From contig NC_070564.1 in NCBI RefSeq assembly GCF_026914185.1, forward strand, positions 4,836,001 to 4,900,000: a stretch of DNA of 64,000 nucleotides, written 5' to 3'. Shown in pieces: positions 46,241-56,925 of the stretch. The DNA is from Puccinia triticina (taxonomy: Eukaryota > Basidiomycota > Pucciniomycetes > Pucciniales > Pucciniaceae). Position 1 is the stretch's first letter. Every line of letters begins with the position of its first letter. Below the pieces are notes generated by a model. It was not told the DNA's origin. It ran no database searches and saw only the letters and a program-made list of their open reading frames with translations. Made by a program: the position numbers and the translations under genes.

Positions 46241-46795
46241 TGGTTTACACTTTGTAAACTGTGGTTTACACCTTGTAAACTGTGGTTTACACCTTGTAAA
46301 CTGTGGTTTACACATTGTAAACTGTGGTTTACACCTTGTAAACTGTGGTTTACACCTTTTAAACTATGATTGACACCTTGCAAACTGTGGTTTACATCTT
46401 TTAAACCTGTGGTTTACATCTTGTAAACCTGTGGTTTACATCTTATAAACCTGTGGTTTACATCTTATAAACCTGTGGTTTACATCTTATAAACCTGTGG
46501 TTTACATCTTATAAACCTGTGGTTTACATCTTGTAAACCTGTGGTTTACATCTTTATAAACCTGTGGTTTACATCTTGTAAACCTGTGGTTTACATCTTT
46601 ATAAACCTGTGGTTTACATCTTGTAAACCTGTGGTTTACATCTTGTAAACCTGTGGTTTACATCTTATAAAGCTGTGGTTTACATCTTGTAAACCTGTGG
46701 TTTAAATCTTGTAAACCAGTGGTTTACATCTTATAAACCTGTGGTTTACATCTTATAAACCTGTGGTTTATATCTTGTAAACTTGTGGTTTATCT
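46236..46795 (+). repeat. GTTTAC hairpin satellite, locus 1
   Basis: About seven 21-bp units (GTGGTTTACACCTTGTAAACT) followed by about eighteen 22-bp units (GTGGTTTACATCTTGTAAACCT). Each contains the stem GTTTAC-N-GTAAAC. Variants have TTATAAAC or TTTATAAAC. Confidence 0.95.
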
Positions 46796-48449
46796 AAGTT
46801 TCAATAGAACAGTGATTTATGGAAATTTTTATCATGGTTTCACCCGGTTCTTTTCCCTTTCTAACAGTTTGGTGTAATAAAGGTTTTCAAGCCACCTGTT
46901 ATTTTGGAATTATCCGTAAGACTGGAGCAAGTCCCGCTAACCAGTCAGAAGCCCCCATTGTAACAGGCGGCTCCGGCAGCATAATAAAGCCAAGATCCGG
47001 AGCCACAAGGGAAACATGTGACCTGCATGGCAAACAGCCTTATATATTCTTTTGTAATTTGTTTTTTTCATCCTCAGCGTACCCTCCGAACAACTTTACA
47101 CACTCATACTCAACTCCCTACAGAACTGGAACATTCCCAAGTCACGCGGCCCCCTCGTTGGGCACGGATTACAATGATTTGAGACGTTTTGCCCTTGACC
47201 CGGGCACATCCCTTGCACGCCATTCCCTGTTTGTTCATAATTACCAAACCGGAAACTTCCCGACACGCGCCCCCTCCTTGGGCACGGATGACAATTACTG
47301 AGACGTTTTCCCCTTGAACCCGGCACACCCCTTCCACGCCACTCCCTCTTTGGTTACAACTCACAATCATCAAGATGTTTTGCCCTCAACCCAGGCACAG
47401 CCTCCTTCCAACTCAATGGATTATTCAGCGCGAAATTTTTTGGTGTTTCATTGTCTTTTCCTTGGAATTGTCAGTACTTACCTTGTGATGTTTCTTTTTC
47501 CGGTTTAAATTCATACAAACCCGCATTCGAAATCAAATTTCCCTACAAGGGCGACCCTTACTCGTCTAAGGTCTTCCTTGTGGAACACTTTCCTATCCCT
47601 TGCGCCTCGTTGTGGTGGCCGTTTGGTGCGGGGCGCCAAAGTGTCTGGTAAGGTTCGGGCGCGCGGCTGCGGCGGGGCATGAGGGCTCCGCAGGCGGTTT
47701 GGGCGGCGCAGGATCTTCAAGCGGCGGAGGCGCAGCGCATAGGCTGGGCGCGGAGCGTGCGGTCAGAGGCGGCGGAGCTGCGGCGTGCGGAGCGGAGCGG
47801 ACTTGCTGAGTCCAGGCATTCCAGCGCAGACTATCTAGAACAACGCAGCGATTGGGGGAAGCCGTGGCAGCTGAAGCGAGTTACGTCAGCGGACGTAGCT
47901 GGGGTGGAGGCGGCGTGTGGGATCCCAACACCGGAGGCTAGACAGGGGCGTGGATGATGGATGATCGGAGGTTGGGCGGCTGTCTACGGCGATCAGTGGA
48001 GGCGCAAATGACGACGTGGGAGCGGAGGCATGTGGCGTGCGTGAGATGGGAGGAGGATTTCTATTGGTTTATGACATGTGGCGGAGTTTTCTCATGGTTT
48101 ATTTTTCTATGGTGGAGCGATGGAGAGTTGTTGATATGGGAGGGGGAGGGGGAATCTTTCCCTCACAGACCTTGGAGGGGATTTTTATTATTATGGGATG
48201 GCGGATTCTTACTTTACTTTACTGGGCGGATTTTTGATTGCGGAGGAGTTTTTTTATTACAGTTATCTTATTCTTTACGGAACGTTGAGCGGAGTTGTTC
48301 AGGAGCGTTACTTTACCGTTTTAGATGGACCTTTATTATTATGATTACTTTATGGTTACTTTAAGCCTGCGGAGCTATCTTGATGCTTTTATTACGCGGA
48401 GTTCGGAGTTTCCCTTGACTACTTGGGATTATCTTGCGTAGAAGAAGGC
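46796..48449. other. intergenic with diverged 120-bp repeat and GC-rich tract
   Basis: 47105-47415 holds two to three diverged copies of a block containing CCTTGGGCACGGAT and GAGACGTTTTGCC (spacing about 120 bp). 47600-47950 is unusually GC-rich with many GCGGAG motifs; 47950-48440 is G-rich on the + strand with GGCGGATTTTT-like runs. No gene family is recognisable. Confidence 0.4.
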
Positions 48450-49872
48450 TGTCAGCCTACGTGATGCCAAGGATATTATCCTTCTAGCTACACGTGGTGC
48501 AAAGCAAAAGATTAGAGTTATAAAACTCTAAGACAAGGCTATCAGGGTTAATTCCAACGTAATTGTTGGGAATTATGGCGTAAGAATAAGGCAATTTGGG
48601 CCAATTTGGGCCAATTTGACGTAATAAAATGAATATAATTAATTTTAAGAGGGGCCTGATAAATCAGGGGTATTTAATCCCTCTAGAATGAAGAACTGGG
48701 GCCTGTAAACAGGGGTGTTTCAAATCCCAGAAAGAAATAGCAGAGAATCTCAAGAGAAGGGGCTTAAACTTACTAGTATAAGACCCTAGGGGCACTTGAG
48801 GTTCTTCAGGCGTGAAGTTGGGCAGTTGGAGGCGCTCAGAAGAGGTAATATTGAGGGCAGGGTGGTTACTGGACAGCTTCAGGGCGGAAATTGGGGCTAA
48901 AAATCACAAAAGTAGGTATTTTACCTGGCAAATCACAGGCTAAGGAGGCTGTTGAAGGCGGGTAAAATTCTAGTAGGTAATGTAAAGCTGGGGAATCTAC
49001 TTTTGGGCGGAGAAAGGGCCCTTTTTATAGCCTAGGCAGGCCTCCAGGGGCGCCCAGGGGACAGGGGGACACTTGTGGGCGCATTCTGAGGCAATTTGGT
49101 TGCGCTAGAAGGCGCTGTAGGTCGTGGAACATTGGGGCTTGGATACAAGGGTTGCCAAGAGCCTTTTACAGAGGTTCTGCGTGTTTTTACACATGCCTTA
49201 CACGTCATGGGGGCTGGTTTGGGGGTTCTGTGACGCTCATTTCCGTGGAAATGTGCCACAGAAGGTACTAGAACTGGCTTCTGTGTACTTGTACACGTGC
49301 AAGCAGTGCTTCATACATGTTCTGGAGGCGCTTATTAAGTGCTCCAGTTCATTTGACCCCTTCTACATATTTACTACAGTTGTAATTTACACGTAGTGAG
49401 GCTTGGGAGAAGCTGGGGCGCTTTCTAGTGTCACCTGTGCATGTTGCAAGAGCCTTTTTCCATCTAGAATGTTTTGATATTGAATGACGTGGTAATTACA
49501 TCTTGTTTGGTGATTAATTACATGTGTACAAGACATATAACACATGTAATATTGCTATTGGGGCGTATTCTAGCCCATTCTTACTTACTGGTAAGCTGAG
49601 CACTTTGGTTGCGTGCTAGTTTATGCATTATGCATATATGTACACTAGGAGCGCGGGCTTGAGCTCTAGGCAACAGAGCACGCGGGCTTGGGTGCGCCAC
49701 GCAACAAACAAAGCCATCTTTTAAACTATACACAACACCTCAGTTACGTCACTGAAAATGGGGGTAAGTATATGTACTTATATGTATATGTGCATACAAG
49801 TGCATCCACGCGGGGCGTGATGAACTTGCGCAAACTTTGAAATTAGTTTACACAAGGAAGGGATAATAATTT

Positions 49873-50616
49873 GGACTTACTTCGCGCACTGCAAAAAACA
49901 CTTCGCGCACTGCACAGTGCGCGGATTCCCAAACACTTCGCGCACTGCGGGTAAACTACGCAAATTTTTGGAAATTTTTCTTGACAAATCAATATACAGG
50001 CTTCTCATTGGACTCTCTGAATTTTTTGGAAGTTTTTCAAAGCATTCTTCTATGTTTAAAAGAATCATTAAAAACCAGAAGAAATGTAGGATTTGGGCGC
50101 CTAAAAAACAAGGTTCCCATAGACCAAAAATTCTGAATCATTTTTTGAGTAATGTAACATGTAAGAACAGCTACTTCAAAAAATTTCAGCCACTGTGTGC
50201 AAGCATACAGGTCTGAAAAATAAGAAACTTGACCACATATTAGCACATTGCATCCAAATTATCCTCATTTTTCAGACCTGTATGCTTGCACGAAGTGGCT
50301 GAAAAGCTTTGAAGTAGCTGCTCTTACATGTTTCATTACTCAAAAAATTATTTGAATTTTTTGGGCTATGGGAACCTTGTTTCTTAGGCGCCCAAATCCT
50401 ACATTTCTTCTGGTTTTTAATGATTATTTTAAACATAGAAGAGTGCTTTGAAAAACTTCCAAAAAATTCAGAGAGGCCCATTAGAAGCCTTTCTATTGAT
50501 TTTTCAAGAAAAACCTCCAAAAAGTTGCGTAGTTTACCCGCAGTGCGCGAAGTGTTTGGGAATCCGCGCACTGTGCAGTGCGCGAAGTGTTTTTCGCAGT
50601 GCGCAAAGTAAGTCCG
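49873..50616. mobile_element. 744-bp foldback MITE, copy 1
   Basis: Terminal inverted repeats GGACTTACTT-CGCGCACTGC. Each end carries three TTCGCGCACTGC motifs around GCGCACTGCACAGTGCGC. Arms of about 350 bp are nearly identical inverted copies, so the same 99-codon frame appears on both strands; this is a by-product of symmetry. Flanks ATAATAATTT and ATAATTAATT suggest a 9-10-bp AT-rich target duplication. Confidence 0.8.
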
Positions 50617-50727
50617 ATAATTAATTACTCAGATTTATGTAATTAATATGTAAAATATTATAGAAGATTCTTATTCTACGGGTAAAATAACCTAGGGTAC
50701 CTCACTTACAAGTACCCTTAATTATTA

Positions 50728-51472
50728 CGGACTTACTTTGCGCACTGCGAAAAACACTTCGCGCACTGCACAGTGCGCGGATTCCCAAACACTTCGCGCA
50801 CTGCGGGTAAACTACGCAACTTTTTGGAGGTTTTTCTTGACAAATCAATAGAAAGGCTTCTAATGGGCCTCTCTGAATTTTTTGGAAGTTTTTCAAAGCA
50901 CTCTTCTATGTTTAAAATAATCATTAAAAACCAGAAGAAATGTAGGATTTGGGCGCCTAAGAAACAAGGTTCCCATAGCCCAAAAAATTCAAATAATTTT
51001 TTGAGTAATGAAACATGTAAGAGCAGCTACTTCAAAGCTTTTCAGCCACTTCGTGCAAGCATACAGGTCTGAAAAATGAGGATAATTTGGATGCAATGTG
51101 CTAATATGTGGTCAAGTTTCTTATTTTTCAGACCTGTATGCTTGCACACAGTGGCTGAAATTTTTTGAAGTATCTGTTCTTACATGTTACATTACTCAAA
51201 AAATGATTCAGAATTTTTGGTCTATGGGAACCTTGTTTTTTAGGCGCCCAAATCCTACATTTCTTCTGGTTTTTAATGATTCTTTTAAACATAGAAGAAT
51301 GCTTTGAAAAACTTCCAAAAAATTCAGAGAGTCCAATGAGAAGCCTGTCTATTGATTTGTCAAGAAAAATCTCCAAAAAGTTGCGTAGTTTACCCGCAGT
51401 GCGCGAAGTGTTTGGGAATCCGCGCACTGTGCAGTGCGCGAAGTGTTTTTTGCAGTGCGCAAAGTAAGTGCG
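50728..51472. mobile_element. 745-bp foldback MITE, copy 2, inverted
   Basis: Reverse complement of the copy at 49873-50616, including the asymmetric differences between arms. Flanked by TTAATTATT at 50718-50726 and 51473-51481, a 9-bp duplication. Nine-bp AT-rich duplications are typical of Mutator-like elements; no transposase is present. Confidence 0.8.
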
Positions 51473-51791
51473 TTAATTATTTATATATGTATTTAATGTT
51501 TTTGCATAGTTTTACATATGTAAGAGTAATAATGTCTCTTTCATATGTAAAAGTACTTTTTATATTTTTATTTGTCACGGTGGCTCTGCCATAGTAGCCA
51601 GCTGAAAAAGGCTCCACCGGACATTTTGTCATGGTAGGACCAGTTCTGACTACCACATTGTGTATCCACGTTCACTTGACCATTCCTATTTTCCGCCTCA
51701 TTTGATTAACAGAATCACAGGAGAATTTGGAAGATGATACTGTCATTCAGGATTCAGGGACAAGGGTTTGGAATCTCACCCCTCGTCTTTT

Positions 51792-52160
51792 ACCGCGCCC
51801 TTTTGTAAAAGGGGTTTCTTCTCAGCTCAACCCTTCGGAAGAGTGGCTTCAATTTTTGCGGTTACTTGGCTCAATGGGTGGTCTCTTGTCACAACATTTT
51901 GACAAAGGGTCTTCTTCTCAACGCACCCTTGAGAAAAAAAGTGGACAGTTTCATGAGTGATTCATTGAATGGGTTATTCGCCTGCGCTGCTTACCGCGCC
52001 CTTTCGCCAAAGGTTTTTATTCTCAGCTTGACCCTTCAGAAGAGTGGCTTCAACCTTCGCGGTTGTTAGGTTCAATGGGTGGTCTGAAGTCCCACCATAT
52101 GGAAAAAATAAGGTTTCCAGGTTCTTGAGTGATCTGATGAATGGGTTTTTTGCCTGCACT
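51792..52160 (+). repeat. two direct copies upstream of the 52.3-kb gene
   Basis: CGCGCCCTTT, CTCAGCTTGACCCTTC or CTCAACCCTTC, AGAGTGGCTTCAA, GGTTCAATGGGTGGTCT, GAGTGAT and GAATGGGTT recur in the same order in both halves, spaced about 200 bp. The copies have diverged. They lie directly upstream of a TATA box. Confidence 0.7.
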
Positions 52161-52190
52161 GTACACTATCAATTTTTTTTCCACGTTTTC

Positions 52191-52200
52191 TATAAATAAG
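52191..52200 (+). promoter_or_regulatory. TATA box
   Basis: TATAAATAAG, 133 bp upstream of the ATG at 52333, in a position suitable for the downstream gene. Confidence 0.55.
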
Positions 52201-52332
52201 AACTTTCCGCGCTTGACTTGTCTCTCACACCGAGTTGATCCTGTTGACCCACAAATAAATTTAAACATCTTCATAAAACCTCCATGTAAGAATCAGTACC
52301 ACTTTTCCAAATTCCTTCTTGAATTTTCAACA

Positions 52333-52847
52333 ATGTCAACTCCAAGACCATCAAACCATCCAAACATTGTCTCTGGACACTTTGAAGCCACAGCTGATGT
52401 ATACATATTTCTCAAAACTGTTGGTCTATTGTGATGCTTACGCCTTTTTGTTAGTCCGAACTTGATGTATTCCGCGGCAACCAATACGGCTTGGTGACTA
52501 CTGGCACTTTCTTCCAATTTTCCGGAGTCGCAGGCAAGAAGGAAATAGATTTCAAAGTCAAACTCATGGCAAATACGGCAATCAAAAACGCCCTTGAGGA
52601 GGGCATTCTGTATTCTCTGACTGGAGGGCAAATGATTTTCCTTAACAATGGCAGTACTCCAACTATCACATATACACAGGACTCAATAATGTGCATTGTT
52701 AAGGAATCTGACCTCACCCTTGATTTTACCAATCAAACTGGGATTGTCAAACTTGGTGTAATTGTTGAAAAGTCCAAGATACCAAGCCCACACGTGGGAG
52801 AGGATAACCAACTCAAGTTTAATTCCTCAAACTATACCTTGTTTTGA
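52333..52847 (+). CDS. small hypothetical protein, two exons
   Basis: ATG 52333 (MSTPRPSNHPNIVSGHFEAT), a 35-bp intron 52420-52454 (GTTGGT...TTAG, unusual donor), then 52455-52847 (SELDVFRGNQYGLVTTGTFF ... FNSSNYTLF), phases matching, 159 residues. There is no signal peptide or membrane segment. The second half has regular alternating hydrophobic stretches (FKVKLMANTA, ILYSLTGGQMIFLNNG, GIVKLGVIVEKS) suggestive of a beta-rich single-domain cytosolic protein. I recognise no family. The TATA box and tidy splice frame favour a real gene. Confidence 0.6.
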
Positions 52848-53049
52848 GTTTGAACTCAACAACGACACAACCGTAATCTCAGGCTTTACTCATCCGCAAA
52901 TTTTATGTTACATACATAATCAAAAATTGTGAGATGCGCCCTCATGTATCAGATAATTTATATGCAGGAGTGAGGGTGCAACTCAAAGGGTTGTTGGAGG
53001 GGTTTGACTCAAACACAGCTAGATTGATAATGAAGGTGTGCATTTCTTG

Positions 53050-53332
53050 CTCCTAAGCCAAGGCAATGGCTCCTGAGCCAAGGCAATGGCTTCTAAGCCA
53101 AGGCAATGGCTCCTAAGCCAAGGCAATGGCTCCTAAGCCAAGGCAATGGCTCCTAAGCCAAGGCAATGGCTCCTAAGCCAAGGCAATGGCTCCTAAGCCA
53201 AGGCAATGGCTCCTAAGCCAAGGCAATGGCTCCTAAGCCAAGGCAATGGCTCCTAAGCCAAGGCAATGGCTCCTAATCCAAGGCAATGGCTCCTAAGCCA
53301 AGGCAATGGCTTCTAAGCCAAGGCAATGATAG
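53050..53332 (+). repeat. 20-bp AGGCAATGGCTCCTAAGCCA satellite
   Basis: About 14 nearly identical units. Each holds GGCT-CCTA-AGCC, a short dyad, and CCA-AGGCAA-TGG. Preceded at 53042 by a related start (TTGCTCCTAAGCC). Confidence 0.95.
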
Positions 53333-53684
53333 CTAATTCAGCAGTTTTTCAGGTGACATCTGGTGTTTTTGTCCCAAATGGGTACCCTTCTGCTTGTCCA
53401 TCCATCTCACATATCCCTCTATGAAAAAAAGAATCCCATTTTGTTTTCTTCTCACTCCCTTAGTTGACAGATGGAACAATTTATCATTTTCTTGACGTCT
53501 TCCTATATTCTTAAACTTTTACCTTTTCTTATTTTTCCAAAGTGTGATATATATTACTCCTTGCGGACTATTTTTAAGTAGCTATGAGGGAACTTGGAAG
53601 AAAAGTTTCAATTCAACTTGCAATTCACCATGGTCTGTGACGAGCGGCGGCGCAGCCGCCTTGAAAGTCTAGTATCTTGTAAAA
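53333..53684. other. no gene recognised
   Basis: AT-rich sequence; GGCGGCGCAGCCGCC at 53647-53661 is a 15-bp palindrome just before the next satellite, and a similar motif lies near 170 (GGCGGCTGCGCCGC). Confidence 0.4.
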
Positions 53685-54291
53685 ATGTGGTTTACACCTT
53701 GTAAACTGTGGTCTAAACCTTGTAAACTGTGGTTTAAACTTTGTAAACCGTGGCTTACACCTTGTAAATTTACAAGATTATAAGATGTAAACCACAAGTT
53801 TGCGAGATGTCAACCACAAGCTCACAAGATGCAAACCGTGAGTTTACAATATTTAAACCACAGGTTTACAAGATGTAAACCACAGGTTTACAAGATGTAA
53901 ACAACAGGTTTACAAGATGTAAACCACAGGTTTACAAGATGTAAACCACAGGTTTACAAGATGTAAACCACAGGTTTACAAGATGTAAACCACAGGTTTA
54001 CAAGATGTAAACCACAGGTTTACAAGATGTAAACCACAGGTTTACAAGATGTAAACCACAGGTTTACAAGATGTAAACCACAGGTTTACAAGATGTAAAC
54101 CACAGGTTTACAAGATGTAAACCACAGGTTTACAAGATGTAAACCACAGGTTTACAAGATGTAAACCACAGGTTTACAAGATGTAAACCACAGGTTTACA
54201 AGATGTAAACCACAGGTTTACAAGATGTAAACCACAGGTTTACAAGATGTAAACCACAGGTTTACAGGTTTACAAGATGTAAACCACATCC
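53685..54291. repeat. GTTTAC hairpin satellite, locus 2, with orientation switch
   Basis: Four units in + orientation (GTGGTTTACACCTTGTAAACT type) to about 53768, then about 24 units in reverse orientation (AGGTTTACAAGATGTAAACCAC, 22 bp). The switch falls at TTGTAAATTTACAAG. Same family as 46236-46795 and 55310-56060. Confidence 0.95.
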
Positions 54292-54845
54292 ACAGACTTC
54301 AGACCACCCAGAACCACGCCGTAGATAACCCAGGATCACCCCACAAGAGGATACCACGCTCCCAGCACACCTACCGTCACAGGCGCCTAGGTTATTGACA
54401 GTAAGTATACTCTTCATTTGAACCTTGATTATCCAGAGTGATTTCTCTGTGTCTCTTGATTGCTTCTCTTTATTGCTTTTACATCAACCCTGCTCAAGAT
54501 CAAAGGTTACTCTGTTAATCCTAGACTCAGTCTAAAAATCAGAGCAGATTAGTATTACTATTCTGTGTCCCCCCACCGTCTCCTTGGTGCGCGCAGAGGC
54601 TGTAGCCCCTGTTGGTCTTGCACAGCTGTCCTTACCACTTTTCCAGGTGGTTCAAGTAGACTTTTGAGGATCCTCCTATAAGGAGTAGATAGACCCCCTC
54701 CAGATCATACATTTCTCTTTCTTTTTACTCTTTCTTTCTCTTTCTCTCTTACTCACTGTTTGTAGTTCTTTATCCCAAGAAATACAACCAGTGTCCACCA
54801 TTTTTCTTGTGTCCTGTAGCCACTATAGAGGCTCAGGCTCACACT
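54292..54845. other. no gene recognised
   Basis: Mixed, T/C-rich toward the end (CTTTCTCTTTCTC near 54720). No coding frame supported. Confidence 0.4.
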
Positions 54846-55020
54846 TGATGCCCGGTTTGATCAGTCATCAGGAGGTTTGAATCCTCTTGATGACCTCTGA
54901 CTGGTCATCAAGAGGTTTGATTCCTCTTGATGACCAATCTGACCGGTTATTGAGAGGTTTGATGCCTCCCAATGACCTCTGACTGGTCATTGAGAGGGTT
55001 GATTCTCTTGATGACCAGTC
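54846..55020. repeat. degenerate GACCGGTC-type hairpin array
   Basis: Six to seven units of TTGATGACCxxTCTGAC-type with TGGTCATCAAGAGGTTTGA linkers. It matches the array at 3655-4432, including the AAGAGG linker, but most palindromic cores have decayed (GACTGGTC). Confidence 0.8.
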
Positions 55021-55309
55021 ACATTTCCTCCCCCAGACTAAGTGCTCCTCCCCCAGGGCAGATAGGCTGTTTCCCTGTTGGTCCCCCAGTTGCCCCATTG
55101 ACCAATGGCAACACCAAATGTTGTCTGTGCGTTGAAACCCCGTCTGCACAATGGATTATCTACATCCATTGGTGAAGAGGTCAGACCTCCGCATGCTCAA
55201 TGGGTCGCTTGACATAGACAATGTAGCCCCATTGGGAACATGTCTCCTGTACCAGACCGTCTCACCAATGGTATCCAATGCCAGAAGCAGGTGTGGTGGT
55301 GCACATTCT
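55021..55309. other. no gene recognised
   Basis: Contains several ATTGGTG/CCAATGG and CCATTGG motifs; no coding frame supported. Confidence 0.3.
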
Positions 55310-56060
55310 GTAAAGTGTGGTTTACATCTTCTAAACTTGTGGGTTACATCTTGCAAACTTGGGTTTACATCTTGTAAACCTGTGGTTTACATCTTGTAAA
55401 CTGTAGTTTACATGCTGTAAAGTGTGGTTTACATCTTGTAAACTGTAGTTTACATGCTGTAAAGTGTGGTTTACATCTTGTAAACTGTAGTTTACATGCT
55501 GTAAAGTGTGGTTTACATCTTGTAAACTGTAGTTTACATGCTGTAAAGTGTGGTTTACATCTTGTAAACTGTAGTTTACATGCTGTAAAGTGTGGTTTAC
55601 ATCTTGTAAACTGTAGTTTACATGCTGTAAAGTGTGGTTTACATCTTGTAAACTGTAGTTTACATGCTGTAAAGTGTGGTTTACATCTTGTAAACTGTAG
55701 TTTACATGCTGTAAAGTGTGGTTTACATCTTGTAAACTGTAGTTTACATGCTGTAAAGTGTGGTTTACATCTTGGAAATTGTAGTTTACATGCTGTAAAG
55801 TGTGGTTTACATCTTGGAAACCTGTGGTTTACATCTTGTAAACTTGTGGTTTACATCTTGTAAACTTGTGGTTTACATCTTGTAAACCTGTGGTTTACAT
55901 CTTGTAAACCTGTGGTTTACATCTTGTAAACCTGTGGTTTACATCTTGTTAACCCTTGTGGTTTACAACTTGTAAACTTGTGGTTTACATGCTCTAAACT
56001 TGTGGTTTATATCTTGTCAACTTGTGGTTTATTTACATCTTGTTAACTTATAGTTTAAAT
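55310..56060 (+). repeat. GTTTAC satellite, locus 3, 42-bp higher-order unit
   Basis: About ten copies of a 42-bp dimer made of TGTGGTTTACATCTTGTAAA and CTGTAGTTTACATGCTGTAA-AG (55381-55800), flanked by monomeric 21-22-bp units like those at 46396. Shows a higher-order step absent from the other two loci. Confidence 0.95.
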
Positions 56061-56925
56061 CTTGTCCATGTAAGTTTTGTTTGCCTTTTTTTAGCTGTAC
56101 ATTTTTCAAAGGGAGCGCGCCATAGGATTCTTCCTTGCCCGTCCCCTTCTAGGGAGGCCCGAACCGTCTAATCTCATCAAGGGTTCCAGGTCTCCCAATG
56201 TGTAAGTTGACTGCATGAAGAGCCCCTCCTTTTGGCTGATGAAGGCCGTAAGGCTTGTTCAGCGTGCCCGTGTGCGCTGGGCGCTTAGGGCGCCAAGAGG
56301 GGTCTCCTCCGCAAGACAGCTCTTTAGTGTTATTAGGAGGAGGTTTCTTAGGAGAGCCAAATGTGAGCCCCTAGAACTTGGCTTCTGAGAGCCTGAGACA
56401 TTAGGTAGACCCAAACCTCTAAGAAGCAAGCATTGTTGTTGCACACGCGTCAAGTAACTGAATAAGAACCACATCACAATACAAGGTTCTTATTGTGTTT
56501 TTCAAGAAGCTTGGACGATTTCAGTAATTTTTTATTTCATGTTATGGATTTATTTTCAGCTTCCAGATAGACTTTGCGCTTAAATATCCCACAGCCATCC
56601 TTTGATTGTAGTGTGTGTAACAGTCCTGAGCTTGGTCGGTCCCTCCGTTCAGGCAGAGGGCAGCAGCCTAGCTACATGATGAGGGGCAGCTGGGAGGGGA
56701 AAAAAGCCTCTCTGGTTCCAAATATGAGCTTTTTTTTTCCAAAAGTCTACTCCCTGACCATCATCTGGAGAATGATGGCTCAGGGATTAGATTTAGGCTT
56801 GGGCCTCATCTGACACCTGTCAAGACTAAGCGTGGAGTAAACATGAAAGATATGGGATCTGCCAGGATCTACCCCAAATAAAACTTTGTGAATGTGTCCA
56901 AGCTTCTTGAAAAACACAATATGTA
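56061..56925. other. region with 25-bp inverted repeat, no gene
   Basis: ATTGTGTTTTTCAAGAAGCT-TGGAC at 56492-56516 is perfectly inverted at 56896-56920, enclosing about 380 bp. The right copy is contiguous with the end of the DIRS recombinase remnant. No coding frame supported. Confidence 0.5.

Larger units (their letters stand above)
48450..51607 (+). mobile_element. TGTCAG-type solo LTR containing two MITEs (LTR3)
   Basis: Starts TGTCAGCCTACGTGATGCCA and ends GTAGCCAGCTGAAA, comparable to GTAGCCCGGCTGACA of LTR2. AAGGC flanks both sides (48445-48449 and 51608-51612). Without the two nested MITEs it is about 1.6 kb. The 5' hairpins (AAGGATATTATCCTT; AGAGGG...CCCTCT at 48648-48684; CCTGTAAACAGG) match those of LTR1 and LTR2 in position. 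Confidence 0.65.

Noticed and set aside
49917..51427. Four copies of a 99-codon frame (MRGFPNTSRTAGK)
   Set aside because: They follow from four mirror-image arms of two MITEs; no recognisable domain and an improbable composition for a conserved gene.
46236..54291. Forkhead-like binding sites in the GTTTAC arrays
   Set aside because: GTAAACC differs from the usual RTAAAYA core at the last position; no independent support.
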